DNA from: Verrucomicrobiota bacterium
Lineage (GTDB): Bacteria; Verrucomicrobiota; Verrucomicrobiia; Limisphaerales; Pedosphaeraceae
DNA length: 64,000 nt
Direction of reading: 5' to 3'
NCBI GenBank assembly: GCA_021325145.1
Contig: JAJPHR010000086.1
Location: forward strand, 1-64,000
Positions within the stretch are counted from its first letter, which is position 1. Each line of letters begins with the position of its first letter. Position numbers and translations under genes: made by a program. Below, piece by piece: positions 43,750-55,400 of the stretch. The notes beneath the pieces were generated by a model. It did no database searches and was not told the DNA's origin. It saw only the letters and a program-made list of their open reading frames with translations.

Positions 43750-46470
43750 TTATTGCGGCGCAAGCCGCACGCGGATGAATTGTTTCGGCGACCCGCTGAC
43801 CGGGCTGGTGCTGCGCCAGTACACCGTTTGCAGGTCGTTTGTGCCGGTGGCCGGAAAGTACTGCTCGACGTCAGCCGCGGTGGAGCGCCAATTCTGCATA
43901 TCGTTGGAAACTTCCACGATGTAATCAATGTCCGACACCGCGACCGGTTGCTGAAAGCTGACCGTAAGGCGGCCGCCAACAACCTGGCCTGCGGGCAGCC
44001 CTTTGGAACTCTGCGGGTTTTGCGGGTTCAAGCCAAAGGCATAACGGAAGAGGTTGCGAATCCCCATGTGGCCGCTGTCCTCCTGAGCAAAAATGGTCCA
44101 GCCCTCCGAAGCGCCGGAGAAGTTTTGCTGCTGCCACGCAGCGCCAGTCAGCATCTGGCTGATAAGCAATACCCGGTCTGAGGACGGCGTCATGACCTTG
44201 TAGGATGGATCGGTCTTGATGGCGATCTGAACGTACTCCAGCCCATTCGCGATCGTAACGCCGGTCTTGGGCGTCACGGTGAGCAATGCCGTCGTTTGTT
44301 GCGGCAGCAGGTTCACGAATGAGGAAATGCTGGCATAATGACCGCCGTTGGGCGCTGTGCCGCTGATCGTCAACCGCACCAGGACGCTGCTGTTGATCAC
44401 GCCGCCGCGCGTGACGAGGAACAGCCCGGGAGTCTGGTCGGCTTGCACCGCCACCGGCTCGATTGCCTGGATGGAAATTTGCGGGCTGAGCGGTTCAATG
44501 GTCACCTGGGCCAGCGCCTGGGCGCTGAGTTCATAGCCTCCGCCCGTCATGAGCGCAACCTGAACAACTTGAGTGACGGTGGCTGAGTTGAGATAAGGAT
44601 TTACCGCCAGTGTTACGGTCGGTTGGCCCACCGCGAACGTCGCCTGGGGATTAATATATTGGTAATCGCTGCCGTTCACTGCCGAACCGGTAATTTGCAA
44701 CGGGATGGTCATCGCTGAATCCGTCGGACCTGTCCGCGTCAAAGTGAACTGGCCGGAAACCGGGCCGTTTTCGCTGGCGCCCGGGATGCTCGCCACAATC
44801 GAGACTTGCGGAGCAAAGACTTTGCCGCCGGTGAGGAGGTTGTTGTTTTCAACCAAGCTGCGCAAATCTGCCTGGGCGAAATGCGTGCCCAGCAGGGTGA
44901 TGGTCAAATTTGTAAAGCCGGCGCCGGTGCCGTTGGAATTGATCGCGAGATAGGAATTGGTGCCCGAGTTCGTGATCTGAACGTAATTGGTGATATAGCC
45001 GGACGCGCCCGTCAGCACCCGCGAGATGTCAATCACATCGTTGTCGGCCAAATTGAAGTCCTCAATGGTTTCGTTGCTGGCCACCGTCGCCGGAATGATG
45101 AACAGGTCCGCGCCGCCGTTGCCCCGAAGCGTATCGTTGCCACGACCACCGATGATGATGTCACCTTCCATTCCCCCAACGAGGCGATCGCTGCCCGCGC
45201 CCCCCATCAGCAGGTGACGCCGGTCATGGCCGTACGCCGCCACATATTGCGAGTATTGCGCGGCGGTCAGGCCGGAACTGGGCACTGTGATCTGCTGCGG
45301 CGCGGTGGCGCGCGACGCATCCCAAACCACGAAGCCCTCGTCGCGGCCGAGAAAATAGTTAATCAGCATCTGTTGTTCGCCGGCTTGGAACCCATGCAAC
45401 GGCGCATAAACAGCGGGTGCGGCGGCCATCGTTTCCGCAGCCTGCATGAAGGGAGCGGGATAATCGGGACGGTACACATTCAGGCTTATCGTGCCGTTGG
45501 TTGCCGGATGCGCCGGGTTCTCGTCATGGAGACTGACCGTAAAGCTTGTGGGCAAAACCGGGTCGTTCGTATCCTGCTGCAAGAAAACCAGCCGGCCATT
45601 GTTTACGTCGTCCTGGGTAAATGCCGCGCCGGCGCTCAACGCCGCGTCGCCATTGGTCCCATTGGCGTTGCTGTTTCGCAGGTAGAGCGTGCCCCCTTGC
45701 GGCGGCGCAGTCAGCGTGTAAAAAAGATTCGTCGGCGCGCTGTCGGAGTCGATTGCCTGCAAACGGATCCCGGTGAAGCCGTCGGCATAAACGAAGATTT
45801 CGCTGGTTCCCAGCGTGGGAATCCGGTTGTCCTGGTTCGGGTTGCCGCCATTGAGGAATTCCTGGAGGTTCGACCAGCCGTCGTGGTCCGGATCAGCATT
45901 GGGATCAACCACACCGAACATCGCCTTCCACCAATCCGGGATCCCGTCGCCACTGGTCGAAGGCAACCGATTGGTCAATTCGAGATCAAGCCGGTAAGTG
46001 GCGGCGCGCAAAGCCTGCGCCACCGAGAACTGGCTGGAACCGGGCGGCAGGATCGTCGCCGTGTTGCCATCGACGGTGATCTGGAAGTTCGTGTAGCTGA
46101 CCGGCGTCGGAGGCAGCGGGAGTGAGTTGGAGGACACCTGCAACCCATAGCCAAGCGCCTCATGGGGCACGAGAAGTTTATACGAATACATACCGCCGTT
46201 GAGCGGTTGGAGAGTGTTGGTGACGCTTATAAACGCGCCATCGGGGCCGGTGATGTTCCAGACGAGATTGCCCTGCGTGATCAAGTCTTCCTGCCCGCTG
46301 GTGCGATTGATGATCCGGCCGTAGAAAATCGTCTGCGGCTCGGAAATATCAGCGCGCGCGCACCAGGCCAGCAGCAAAGCGCCCAATAGCAGCGCCAATC
46401 GGCCCATGCGCCCGCACGCCGTCCGGCTCGCAGCGGGCGGCCGATTCGTTTTCGGTAAGAGGTGGTTCAT
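43750..46470 (-). CDS. Secreted RTX/Calx-β-type calcium-binding surface protein
   Basis: A 906-aa protein with a signal peptide at about 1-40 (RLALLLGALLLAWCARA). About 172-212 has a Ca-binding-like segment (SGDGIPDWWKAMFG, DPDHDGWSNLQEFLNGG). 215-330 resembles a CSPG/NG2-type cadherin repeat (FTQDDVNNGRLVFLQQ). 418-460 has RTX nonapeptides (GGAGSDRLVGG, GGRGNDTLRGNGGADLF). About 555-800 has two Calx-β-like domains (TGSAVNGSDYQYI, SGTAPNGGHYASI). The C-terminal ~80 residues match the shared module (IVEVSNDMQNWR). RTX repeats fold on calcium after export. The frame extends to 46611 inside the upstream gene; ATG 46470 is 17 bases after its stop. Confidence 0.85.
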   Translation of the reverse strand: MNHLLPKTNRPPAASRTACGRMGRLALLLGALLLAWCARADISEPQTIFYGRIINRTSGQEDLITQGNLVWNITGPDGAFISVTNTLQPLNGGMYSYKLLVPHEALGYGLQVSSNSLPLPPTPVSYTNFQITVDGNTATILPPGSSQFSVAQALRAATYRLDLELTNRLPSTSGDGIPDWWKAMFGVVDPNADPDHDGWSNLQEFLNGGNPNQDNRIPTLGTSEIFVYADGFTGIRLQAIDSDSAPTNLFYTLTAPPQGGTLYLRNSNANGTNGDAALSAGAAFTQDDVNNGRLVFLQQDTNDPVLPTSFTVSLHDENPAHPATNGTISLNVYRPDYPAPFMQAAETMAAAPAVYAPLHGFQAGEQQMLINYFLGRDEGFVVWDASRATAPQQITVPSSGLTAAQYSQYVAAYGHDRRHLLMGGAGSDRLVGGMEGDIIIGGRGNDTLRGNGGADLFIIPATVASNETIEDFNLADNDVIDISRVLTGASGYITNYVQITNSGTNSYLAINSNGTGAGFTNLTITLLGTHFAQADLRSLVENNNLLTGGKVFAPQVSIVASIPGASENGPVSGQFTLTRTGPTDSAMTIPLQITGSAVNGSDYQYINPQATFAVGQPTVTLAVNPYLNSATVTQVVQVALMTGGGYELSAQALAQVTIEPLSPQISIQAIEPVAVQADQTPGLFLVTRGGVINSSVLVRLTISGTAPNGGHYASISSFVNLLPQQTTALLTVTPKTGVTIANGLEYVQIAIKTDPSYKVMTPSSDRVLLISQMLTGAAWQQQNFSGASEGWTIFAQEDSGHMGIRNLFRYAFGLNPQNPQSSKGLPAGQVVGGRLTVSFQQPVAVSDIDYIVEVSNDMQNWRSTAADVEQYFPATGTNDLQTVYWRSTSPVSGSPKQFIRVRLAPQ

Positions 46471-46487
46471 AACGCTGGTCTGGTGGA

Positions 46488-49400
46488 TCAGTTTCCGGAA
46501 TATCCGTAGGAATTGACGACGAGCTTGATGTCTTTCACGCTGTTGATGAACTGGTTCAGCCCCTGGTTGGGATCGGCGTTCAGCGTCGCACCCGGGATGA
46601 TCATGAGCCACCTGGTATTCCAGACTGAACGCCCGACCAGGCGCGCGTTAAACACCAGCGTGGTCTGCTCGTAGGGGCTCAGCACGCTGTGGTCAAACCC
46701 GAAGGCCCGGAAACTTGAGAACTGCCGCAGGTTGCCAAACGATCCTTGCAGGCTGTCGGTCAGCGGCTTCCAATTCGGATCCTGCAAATTCGCGGAACTG
46801 GACGGATATGGAATCGGGATGGTCTGGTCCACCACGTTCCACGTTCGCAGCTCGAGATCCGGGCTGGTGGGAATGGTCATGATGTCCTGGCCCACCGGGA
46901 TCAGATACACGCGCGGAGTCTGCGGCAGGTTGACGACGTCATACCCGGCAAACCACACCGCCACGGAAGCGATCCGGGTGGCATAAACGCTCGGGTCGTA
47001 GCTGTTGTCCCCGCCGCCCAGCGGCCAGCCAAAGAAATTCTGGTTCGGCCGGATTTGCGTGCTGAATGGAATAACCAGGCCCGGTTGTGCTCCGTTGGTC
47101 GGCGAGGAGAAGGGCCGGCAATAGTTGCGGAACTCCGCCACTTGCCACAAATCAGGTTGGTAAATCTGCGCCCCTCGCAATGTCTGGGCCCAGTTCGCGT
47201 CCGAGTTGGTCGTGCCGAGGATGCGGAAGGTTTCCGTCCGCAGTGAGAACGTGGTGGTTTCTATCTGCGGATTATTGATGCCCAAGGACGTTCTCAGCGC
47301 GTCGTAGTTGGCTTTGAGTTGCGCCAAATCCTCCGCCAACCCGCCGGCTCCGACCGCAGGAATACCGTTGCTGTTGACCAGACCCAGCGTCCGCTGGCGA
47401 ACAATGTCCGCAAACAAATCCGTCGGCGCGCCCGGATCACCCACCCTCAGATTGGTATCGTAGTCGTAGGCGGTGGCGGCCAGATAAGTGTAGCGCGCGG
47501 CCAGATCAAAAGCCGAACGATATTTCTCCAAGGCCGCATTCCGGGAGATGCGGAAGGTCATGTCCTGGAACCGGTTTTGCGTCGCCTGGGCGGCAACCCG
47601 CTTGTTATAGGCCGTCCGCTGCTGCATCAACCTAAGCCCGTCCTGCAGCTTCGCCTTGTATTGATCGGACAACTGGCTCAGGGCTTGGATTTGCTTGAAT
47701 ACCGCCACGCGGTCGTTCGCCTCATTGCTGGCGTCGTTCTGAAGCTCCAGCAGATCCTGGATCAGTTCGAAGTTCTTCTCCGCAGTGTCTTGCTGAAGCT
47801 CAATGACCTGGTCGCCAATTTCCTTGGATAAGTCCACGACGTCCGCCGCGGTGTTCAAGCCCAACTGAACGCCTTCCGAAGCATCATCCAGGCTCCCTTT
47901 GATCGCGTCCAGAGCTGCGCGGATTGGCGCCAGCGCGTCGCCCAACGAGTCCGCGAGCCCCACGGTAGGAGTACTGGTCGGGACCGCCGTCTTCGCGGCA
48001 GCCACCGGGACATCCGCAGCGTTGATCACAATTTTTGCCACGCCGGCCGCGGTCCTTAGCGCGAGTGAAACGCCGGACAGAACCGAATCCGCAATCAGCT
48101 TGTTCTTGATGTCCTGGTTAAGCCTCGTGTCGAGATCATACTTCGCGTTCATCAACTCCAGCTTTTGCAGGAACGTGCTTTGCGTATTGTCCCAGGAGTA
48201 CAGCGCCTGATTCAGGCTTGCCTGGGACTGGAGCATCTGCGTGATCAGAATTTGAAGTTCCCCCGGCGTCGCGCGTGAACCAAAGGTGGGTGGCGCGACG
48301 AAGGTGTAGCCCGACGCCATGATCGGCAGGTTCAGATTGGTCAACTCATTGACCCCATTGTTGAGCGGGTTGTTGTTGGGATCGGTGAAGTCGGTGTAGT
48401 TGACGGTGTTGGTGATGGATAACGGGTTCGAAAACGTCAGGTTGTATTGGTTGGTGTAGTTGACCGCGATGGCAATATCGGTCCCATTCGAGCTCAGCGT
48501 TGGGTTGGCGTTGGTGAAAATGCCGAGAAAAACGGGCGCGGTAAAAAAGGTGCTGCTGATCAGGGCCTGATAATTGGAGTAATAGGTCGCGGGCGGCTGC
48601 GGCACGGTGTTGTCGTTGAGGTTGTTCACGTCCACGTACATGTAGAGCATGGTGTCCGGCCCCAGATAGCCGGCGGGAAATGCCTGCCCGGAACCAATCG
48701 TGCCGGAATAGGGCGTGCCGAAAATCTCGATCAACTGATTCCGATACGAAATATCCTGCTGTTCCACCTGGTTCTGGAAGTTCTGGTCCGCGTTGGCCAC
48801 CTGACGGATCATGTTGTTGAGTTGGTTGGCGTTGTCGAAGGTCGTCTTGGCATTGCTCAACGCCGTCAAGGCCCGCTGGTAAACCTGGTCGAATAACGTC
48901 TGGCCCGCGACGGGAGCGCCCGCGCCCTGGGTGCCGGAGGGCACGTTGAGAAGAGCGGGATCGATGGCGAATGTCAGGGCGCCGCTGGCGACACCCAGCG
49001 GATTGTTGCCATTGTTCACCTGTTCCATGGTGGTTTGGACGGCCCACAAATTCGCGGCCACCACCGAAATGTCCTGCACCGTCGTACGATCAACCTTTTG
49101 GATGCCGGTAAGAGTGGTGTTGGGATGGACGGCGGGCAGCAGCGCGTTCGCAGTCACCCAGTCGAAGTAAGCGCCCTGGCCGGCGCGGCGCGCCCATTCT
49201 TCAACGCCCCAGGCGCGGTTCGTGTCGGTGTCCGTGTAACCCTGCCATTGGCCGCTGGGATCAGCCACGTATTTCTCGCGGTACGTCAGGTTCACGATCT
49301 CGGCGCCTGCCTGGGCCTTGGCCGCCGCCGCGGCTGCAAACTTCCGCTCATCCAGGTAATCCACCGGCACCACGATGTCGTTGATGTTTACGAATTCAGA

Positions 49401-52400
49401 ACGCGACACCCAATTGAAGTTCGGATTGCGCAGCAGATCATAATCCAGCGTCAGCGCCGTCAGGTAGTGGCCCCAGGCATCGCCGTGGCCTTGCGGGTAG
49501 AGGATCATCGCGTCATTTTGGTCGGTGAAACCATCCTGGTTCACGTCCGTGATGTCGTACTTCATCACGTAAGCGGCCTCGCCTTCGCCGCTGGTGAAAT
49601 TCCAGAACAGCCGGTTGTAAACTGGCGTGGCGAGATTCTGATCCTGCCCGCGCAGGAGCGCCAATTCCTCCTCCAACAGGGAGGACACCTGATTCTCAAA
49701 TGCGAACACTGAAGGCGCGAGGCTGCCGTATTGCACGCTGTCGCTGCCGTAACCAATGGTGGGATTTTGCGAGTCCGAGTAGGCTTCGTTGCCCAACAGC
49801 ACGTAGAAATCGTTAAGGCGGGTGGAAGCCAGTTCGAGCGCGTCGCTGATGCTTGGGGTGGAGACAGGCGTCGAGAGATTAATGCTCAGGCTCTCGCCGC
49901 GCGCGAGGATGGTTTGATAGAGCGCGATCAGGCCGACATTTTCGATCACATTTTTGTCGGGATTGAGCGCCACTGGACCGGAGTAGCGCGCGCCTAGTTC
50001 TTGCAGGATGCTGCTGTAACTGGCGGGCGCGTCGGCCGTGAAATCATTGATGCGCGCCTCGTAGGGGTTGATCCGGTCGAGCACCCGTTTGATCCAGCCT
50101 TCGGCGAGCTGGGCCACATAGTCGGGAATGCCGTCGCCGTTCAGGTCTTGCGGCGTGGAATTGCCCGCGCCGGCCCACTGATAGGGAATGCCAGGCACGC
50201 AGTTGTTCAGTTCGCAATGTTGCTCGCCGTTGGGTTGCGGCACCTCCCAGTTCACGCTGGAGACAACCTCGTTCTTGTGGCGATAGCGCACGAAGAACAA
50301 CGTGTCCCCGAGCAATACATCCGGTGCGCTCGGGTTGCCTTTCAATGTTAATTGATAAAATCCGCGGCCCTGGTTGCCCGAAGGGTCCGCGAATAATTTC
50401 CACGGCGTGGGCGACGGCTGCCGATCCGGCGTCCGCGCCGTGGTGCCGTCCTCGGGCCGATACCACCACTCGAACACCAAATCCTCAGCGTTGCCGCCGA
50501 AGTCGCCCGTATGGCGCAACACAATGTTTTCATCAAAGACATTCGCCGACAGAATGGTCTGGATTGCGCCGCGATAACGCTGGCTCTTGTCGATCTTGAT
50601 GATGTGCAGCACCACCGGAGCGGAACCAACCAGATCGCTATTGTTCTCGGCGACGGTGACATAACTGATCAGGTTGGTGTCGAATGGATCGAGAAACGCC
50701 GGGTTCGCCACCAGGGCCAGCCCAGGGCCCAGGGCCTGCAGTTCCGAGCCTTTGTTCGGATTATGTTGGACGGATACGATTCCAAAATTCGTTGTGGTGA
50801 TCGGAGTGCCGTTTATGTCGCGCTGGACTTCCTGGTCCAACCCGACCCGCCACGCACCCACGTCGTTGGCCCGAACTGAATTCGGGTTGCGAGAAAGATT
50901 GACGAGCGCGTCCATCGCCTGGGTAAACGGCGTGCCGGCCAAATCGGCGAACGGACTTCCCTGCCCGCCGTCGAGGATCGTCTGCTCGGTCAGTGTGAGC
51001 ACATTCGGCTCCAGGACATACACTGCGCCCGGCGAAGCAGTGAGCGTGGTGTCGCTGATGCTTTTGTTGTTCAGAAAACCGACGATGCCGAGCTTGCCAT
51101 TGACAGGATCGTAGAAAATTCGTTTCTGGAGCGAGGAAGGCAGTTCAGTAAAGACGAAGTTCCCGTTTTGGACCGTGGTGCGTTTATTGGCGGGTTGAAG
51201 AATATCGGGAAATTGGCCAACCGGCAAATCGACCGTTCTTTGTTCCAATGCCGGGAAAAGCCGCGCGGTGTAATTCGAAAAGATCGACTCGTCGTTCATC
51301 AAGGGGTTCTTCGTATCGAAAACAATCTGTCCCGCGGCCCAGCCCACCACGCCTGGCAAACCCGGTGTGGGTTGGATGCTAATGCTGCCGTCCGGCAAGG
51401 TCACCGTCGTGTTCGGATTGTCCGAGGCATATTCGCCGCCCGGGAAAGTCAACGTCTCGCCCACTTTCAGGATGGGCAGGTTTTGGGGCCAAACGGTGGT
51501 GTACTGGACGGCCTGCGCGGCTGGGACCTGGTCGTTGCGCGTGTAGTCAATCGGTGCGCCGCTGGCGTTTACAAAGAAGTTGCCCGCGTAACGAGGAGTT
51601 GACGGGAGCCAGGCCACGCAATCGCCTGGCATTTTGATGCTTTGGTTGGTCGGCCACCAGAAGTCGGGGCTCAGCGGATAATAGAAAGAGGTGAAAAAGA
51701 AACTGTCACCTGAAACCGCCCAGTAGGTTCCCTTGTGATCCTTCCAGAAGCAAATCTGTTTGCCCGGCTGCCCGTCCCGGCCATAAGTGGCCGCGCAAGG
51801 CGTGGCGCCAATCACGGGCCCGAGCGGATAAAACGGGATCACCGGCTCGCCCGCGTTCATCTGCTGCGTGAACGTGTATTGATAGCTCAGATCACCCAGA
51901 TTCAGGTTCGCATCCGAACGAACGATGCTGTACACCTTCATTTTGAATTCCTGGTGCAGCGCATCGAAGAACTGGACCAGCACGTACGGATCGGACGTGT
52001 AGGTGGCATCGCGGTTCGTGATATTCAAATCCCCGTCGCGCAACGCGTAAGCAGCCTGGGGCCGGGGTGAAACCGACACGGAACGCAAGGAAGGCGCCAG
52101 CAACGCATGCTCTTCGTTTGGATTGTATCCGGGTTTCGTGGGATCGGGCTGATTGTAAATCTGCACCTGTTGGAAGCGGACCGGATCGAAAGTGGTTTCG
52201 GCGGCGATGAGATTGGTGCCGATCATTTCCGCCGGGGTGACGATCTGGTCGGTGCCATTGGTGGCGACGCTTTCATTGCCAAAGCGGCTGGCAATGACGA
52301 TGCGGCCCAAACCGGTGTCCGGCGTTGGCCAGGCAGGGTTGTATAGCACCGATTGATACGGCCAGTTGATGGTGTCACGTGTTTCGTACCACACGACCAC

Positions 52401-55400
52401 CAGTTGCTGCGTCGGCCCGGCCGTGGGGAACAAGTTGACCGGGATGATGGGCCCCTGCACGGTCGTGCGATTGTAAATCGACGCGTTGTAGCGCGCGTTC
52501 TGGAAGAAAACATAACCCGTGCCCAGCCCGGCGGTATCGTAACTGCTGGTGATCTTCTGGCCGATGATGGCCGTCTGCGTCGTGGGCAGGTTTGCGTTCC
52601 ACAAGCTGCTCTGGACCACCCGGACGCGCAGCGTCGTGATGCGGCCACCCCGGCCCACACTGCTGGTTTCATTGAAGAGCAGCACCGTGTTGCCACTGCC
52701 CGTCGCCGTGAAGTTGCCCGAATTATCCACCGCCGCGCCGGTCGTTGGTTCGGTGTATTTGAGAGCATTGAAGCTGATTGGGTTGTTGGTATTGGTTGGC
52801 AACGGCACCGGAGGGGTGGATGCGATATGGCGGTAATGCGGCGACGAAGGGTACTTGAATACGAGCCGGATGATCACCACCGCTGTGGGATCGGACGAGG
52901 TCGTTTGCCAATACGAAAGCACCGTTCCCGGACGCAAGGGATAATATTTTTTGCCCTGCGGGTCCCAGATGGCCATGTCATTGGCGACGCTCCCCTGCGG
53001 GCCATCGGTTACGTCCACGCGCGGCGGCGGCAGGTCCGTTCGCAGCATCGCTTTCACCGCCGGATCATCGACGGTGGAGAAAGTTACCGAATTGCCGATA
53101 AAAACCGTCTCCTCGAAAATGCGGTCGCCATAATTCCACATGACGCGCGCAGGCTGGACGAGATTGGGCACCGATTGCGAAACGTAAGTCAGTGGACCAT
53201 TGGAACCGTTGACCGTGAATGACGAGTTCAGATTGGTCAGATCGCCGCTCGAAGCGAAGATCGTCCCGTCACCATTCAACCAGCCTTGCAACTGAATGGT
53301 GCCCTGGTGCTTCAACGTTCCAATTTGCAAGCTCGTATGCTCGTCATAGTAAAACGTGCCGGTGCCGACCCCGTTCGGTTGCGTGGGTGGCGCTGAATTG
53401 GTTTGCCCGGGATCTTTCACGACCATGATCAATGGGAATCCGACCGAGGACGGTCCGGTCGTATCGACTTGCACGCCGATCTTAAGTTTCCAATGATAAT
53501 TAATGGAGGCCGGTCCGGTCATGATGAACTGCGGGACCTGCCGGCGGGTATCGTTGCCGCTGAAAGCGAAGAAATTGGTGGCGTTGGAATTCTGCGAATT
53601 TGCCGGACCACTCGCATCATAGCCCGTCACCAGGTATTTGACGGGCAATCCAGGGCTGTTGAGGTCGAGCACAGAGGCGTCGATGGCTGCAATTACGGTA
53701 TCGTTTGCGGGAGTCCAATGCTTTTGCACCGCGGGCACGGGATTGCCGGATGCAAGCGAGGTAAGACCGGGAATGCCCGCGATGCCGTGGGCCGGATCGC
53801 CCGTGCCCACCGTGCCCGACAAATCCGCGGTGATGTTCAACGCGTAATCCACCTCCCAATTGAACGTCACCGTGGTGTCAGCGGTGATTGTGAACGTGTA
53901 ATTGTTGGCCGTGCCGTTGGCGACGTTGTTATCCACCGAGTAACCGGTGGAACTGATGCGCGTGTCGGCCTGATCGTCCGTCGTCACGTCCACCTGTCCC
54001 TTGCGGAAAATGATGGAAGGCACGGAAGCAGTGATGGGCACGCCTTTGAGCACCGGTTGACGGTTGGTCGAGGTGGGATTGCCACCCACGAGCGGGCCAC
54101 CGAACGGCTGGATCTGAGTCCCGCTTTGACCAAAAGCCGAGACAATCGTCAAATAGACCTGTTCGGTAAAAGTGCCATCGGGCTCGAGAACCGCGACGAA
54201 GCCCTCGACTGCGCCGCTGAGCGTTGCGGGAGCGTCGGGTTGGCCCAAGGTGATGGAGCCGTTGAAAAATGTCCCCGCCCAGAAAAGCCGCTGCAAGGTC
54301 GAGTTCCAACGAAGTTTGGCGGTGCTGCTGAAGGAGGCCACGGCAGCAGTAGTCGGACCTTTAGCCCATTGGTAATTGAGGTTGGAATCGAGTTTGGCGA
54401 CGAACAAACTTTGTATTGGCGAAGACAGCGAAGTGAACTTGCCATCCTGCGATGCGTCCGTGGAGTTCCGGTCGCCGTTCCCGACAAAATCAACCGAGCC
54501 CGGCCCGAACGAGCCGGTGATATAGACGTTCCCGGCATCGTCCGGTGTGACGCTATAGCCCTCGTTATCCGAGATGCCCTTGACCGTGGCTCGCCCCTTT
54601 AACTGCAGGTTGGTGTCGAGTTTCAGCACTTCGATGTCTTCGGAGCCGTTCGACGAGTTGTCGTTCAGGCCGATGGCCGGGTTGTTCGCCAGCCCCTTCC
54701 AAAAGCCGACGGCATAAATCCAGCCTTGGGAATAACGCAATTCCGTGATTCTCCCGCCGCTGCCCGCACTATTGATGGTGGTAAAATAGGAACCCGTCAG
54801 CGACGATAGATCGCTGTTGAATTTCAAAACGTAGCCTTTATTTTGCGAGTCGGTCAGTTGAGTGGCGGGAAGCAATTGGCGGCCGACGTTGCTGTTGCTG
54901 TTAGTATAGGTCAATTCAAACGAGGCCCCACCCTGATGCTGGAACTGCACTGCTTCAATCACATAAACACCTCGGTTAAGCGCCACCGTCGTGGTGTCAT
55001 CCGTGGGGGCCTGCAACCCGGGGGTCGTAAAGTAACGCAGGCCATTGATATTCAGCCAGTTGCCGTCATCCGTGTTTAGAAAAAAAGTGTAAGTGCCGAA
55101 GGTTGGAACCCAGATCGACCCGACCGCGTACGTGACGAATTCCGTGCTGGCCCCGTTGGGAAACGCCAGGTCATTGCCAACCACGCCCTGGCTGCCCGAG
55201 CCAAAATTTATCGTGGAGTAATAGTTGATCGGCGAATTCTGCGGAGTGGCATACCCCAGCAGGGTGGCCGCATCGGAAGCCGACGCCACGGACGTCGGCC
55301 CGCCGCCCGTGCCGCCTTTTACCAATTGCACGGCCCATTGGCCGGACGAGGCAACGGAGGCATCCGTGCTGAACACGCCAAAGCCGGAATGGCCGGAAAC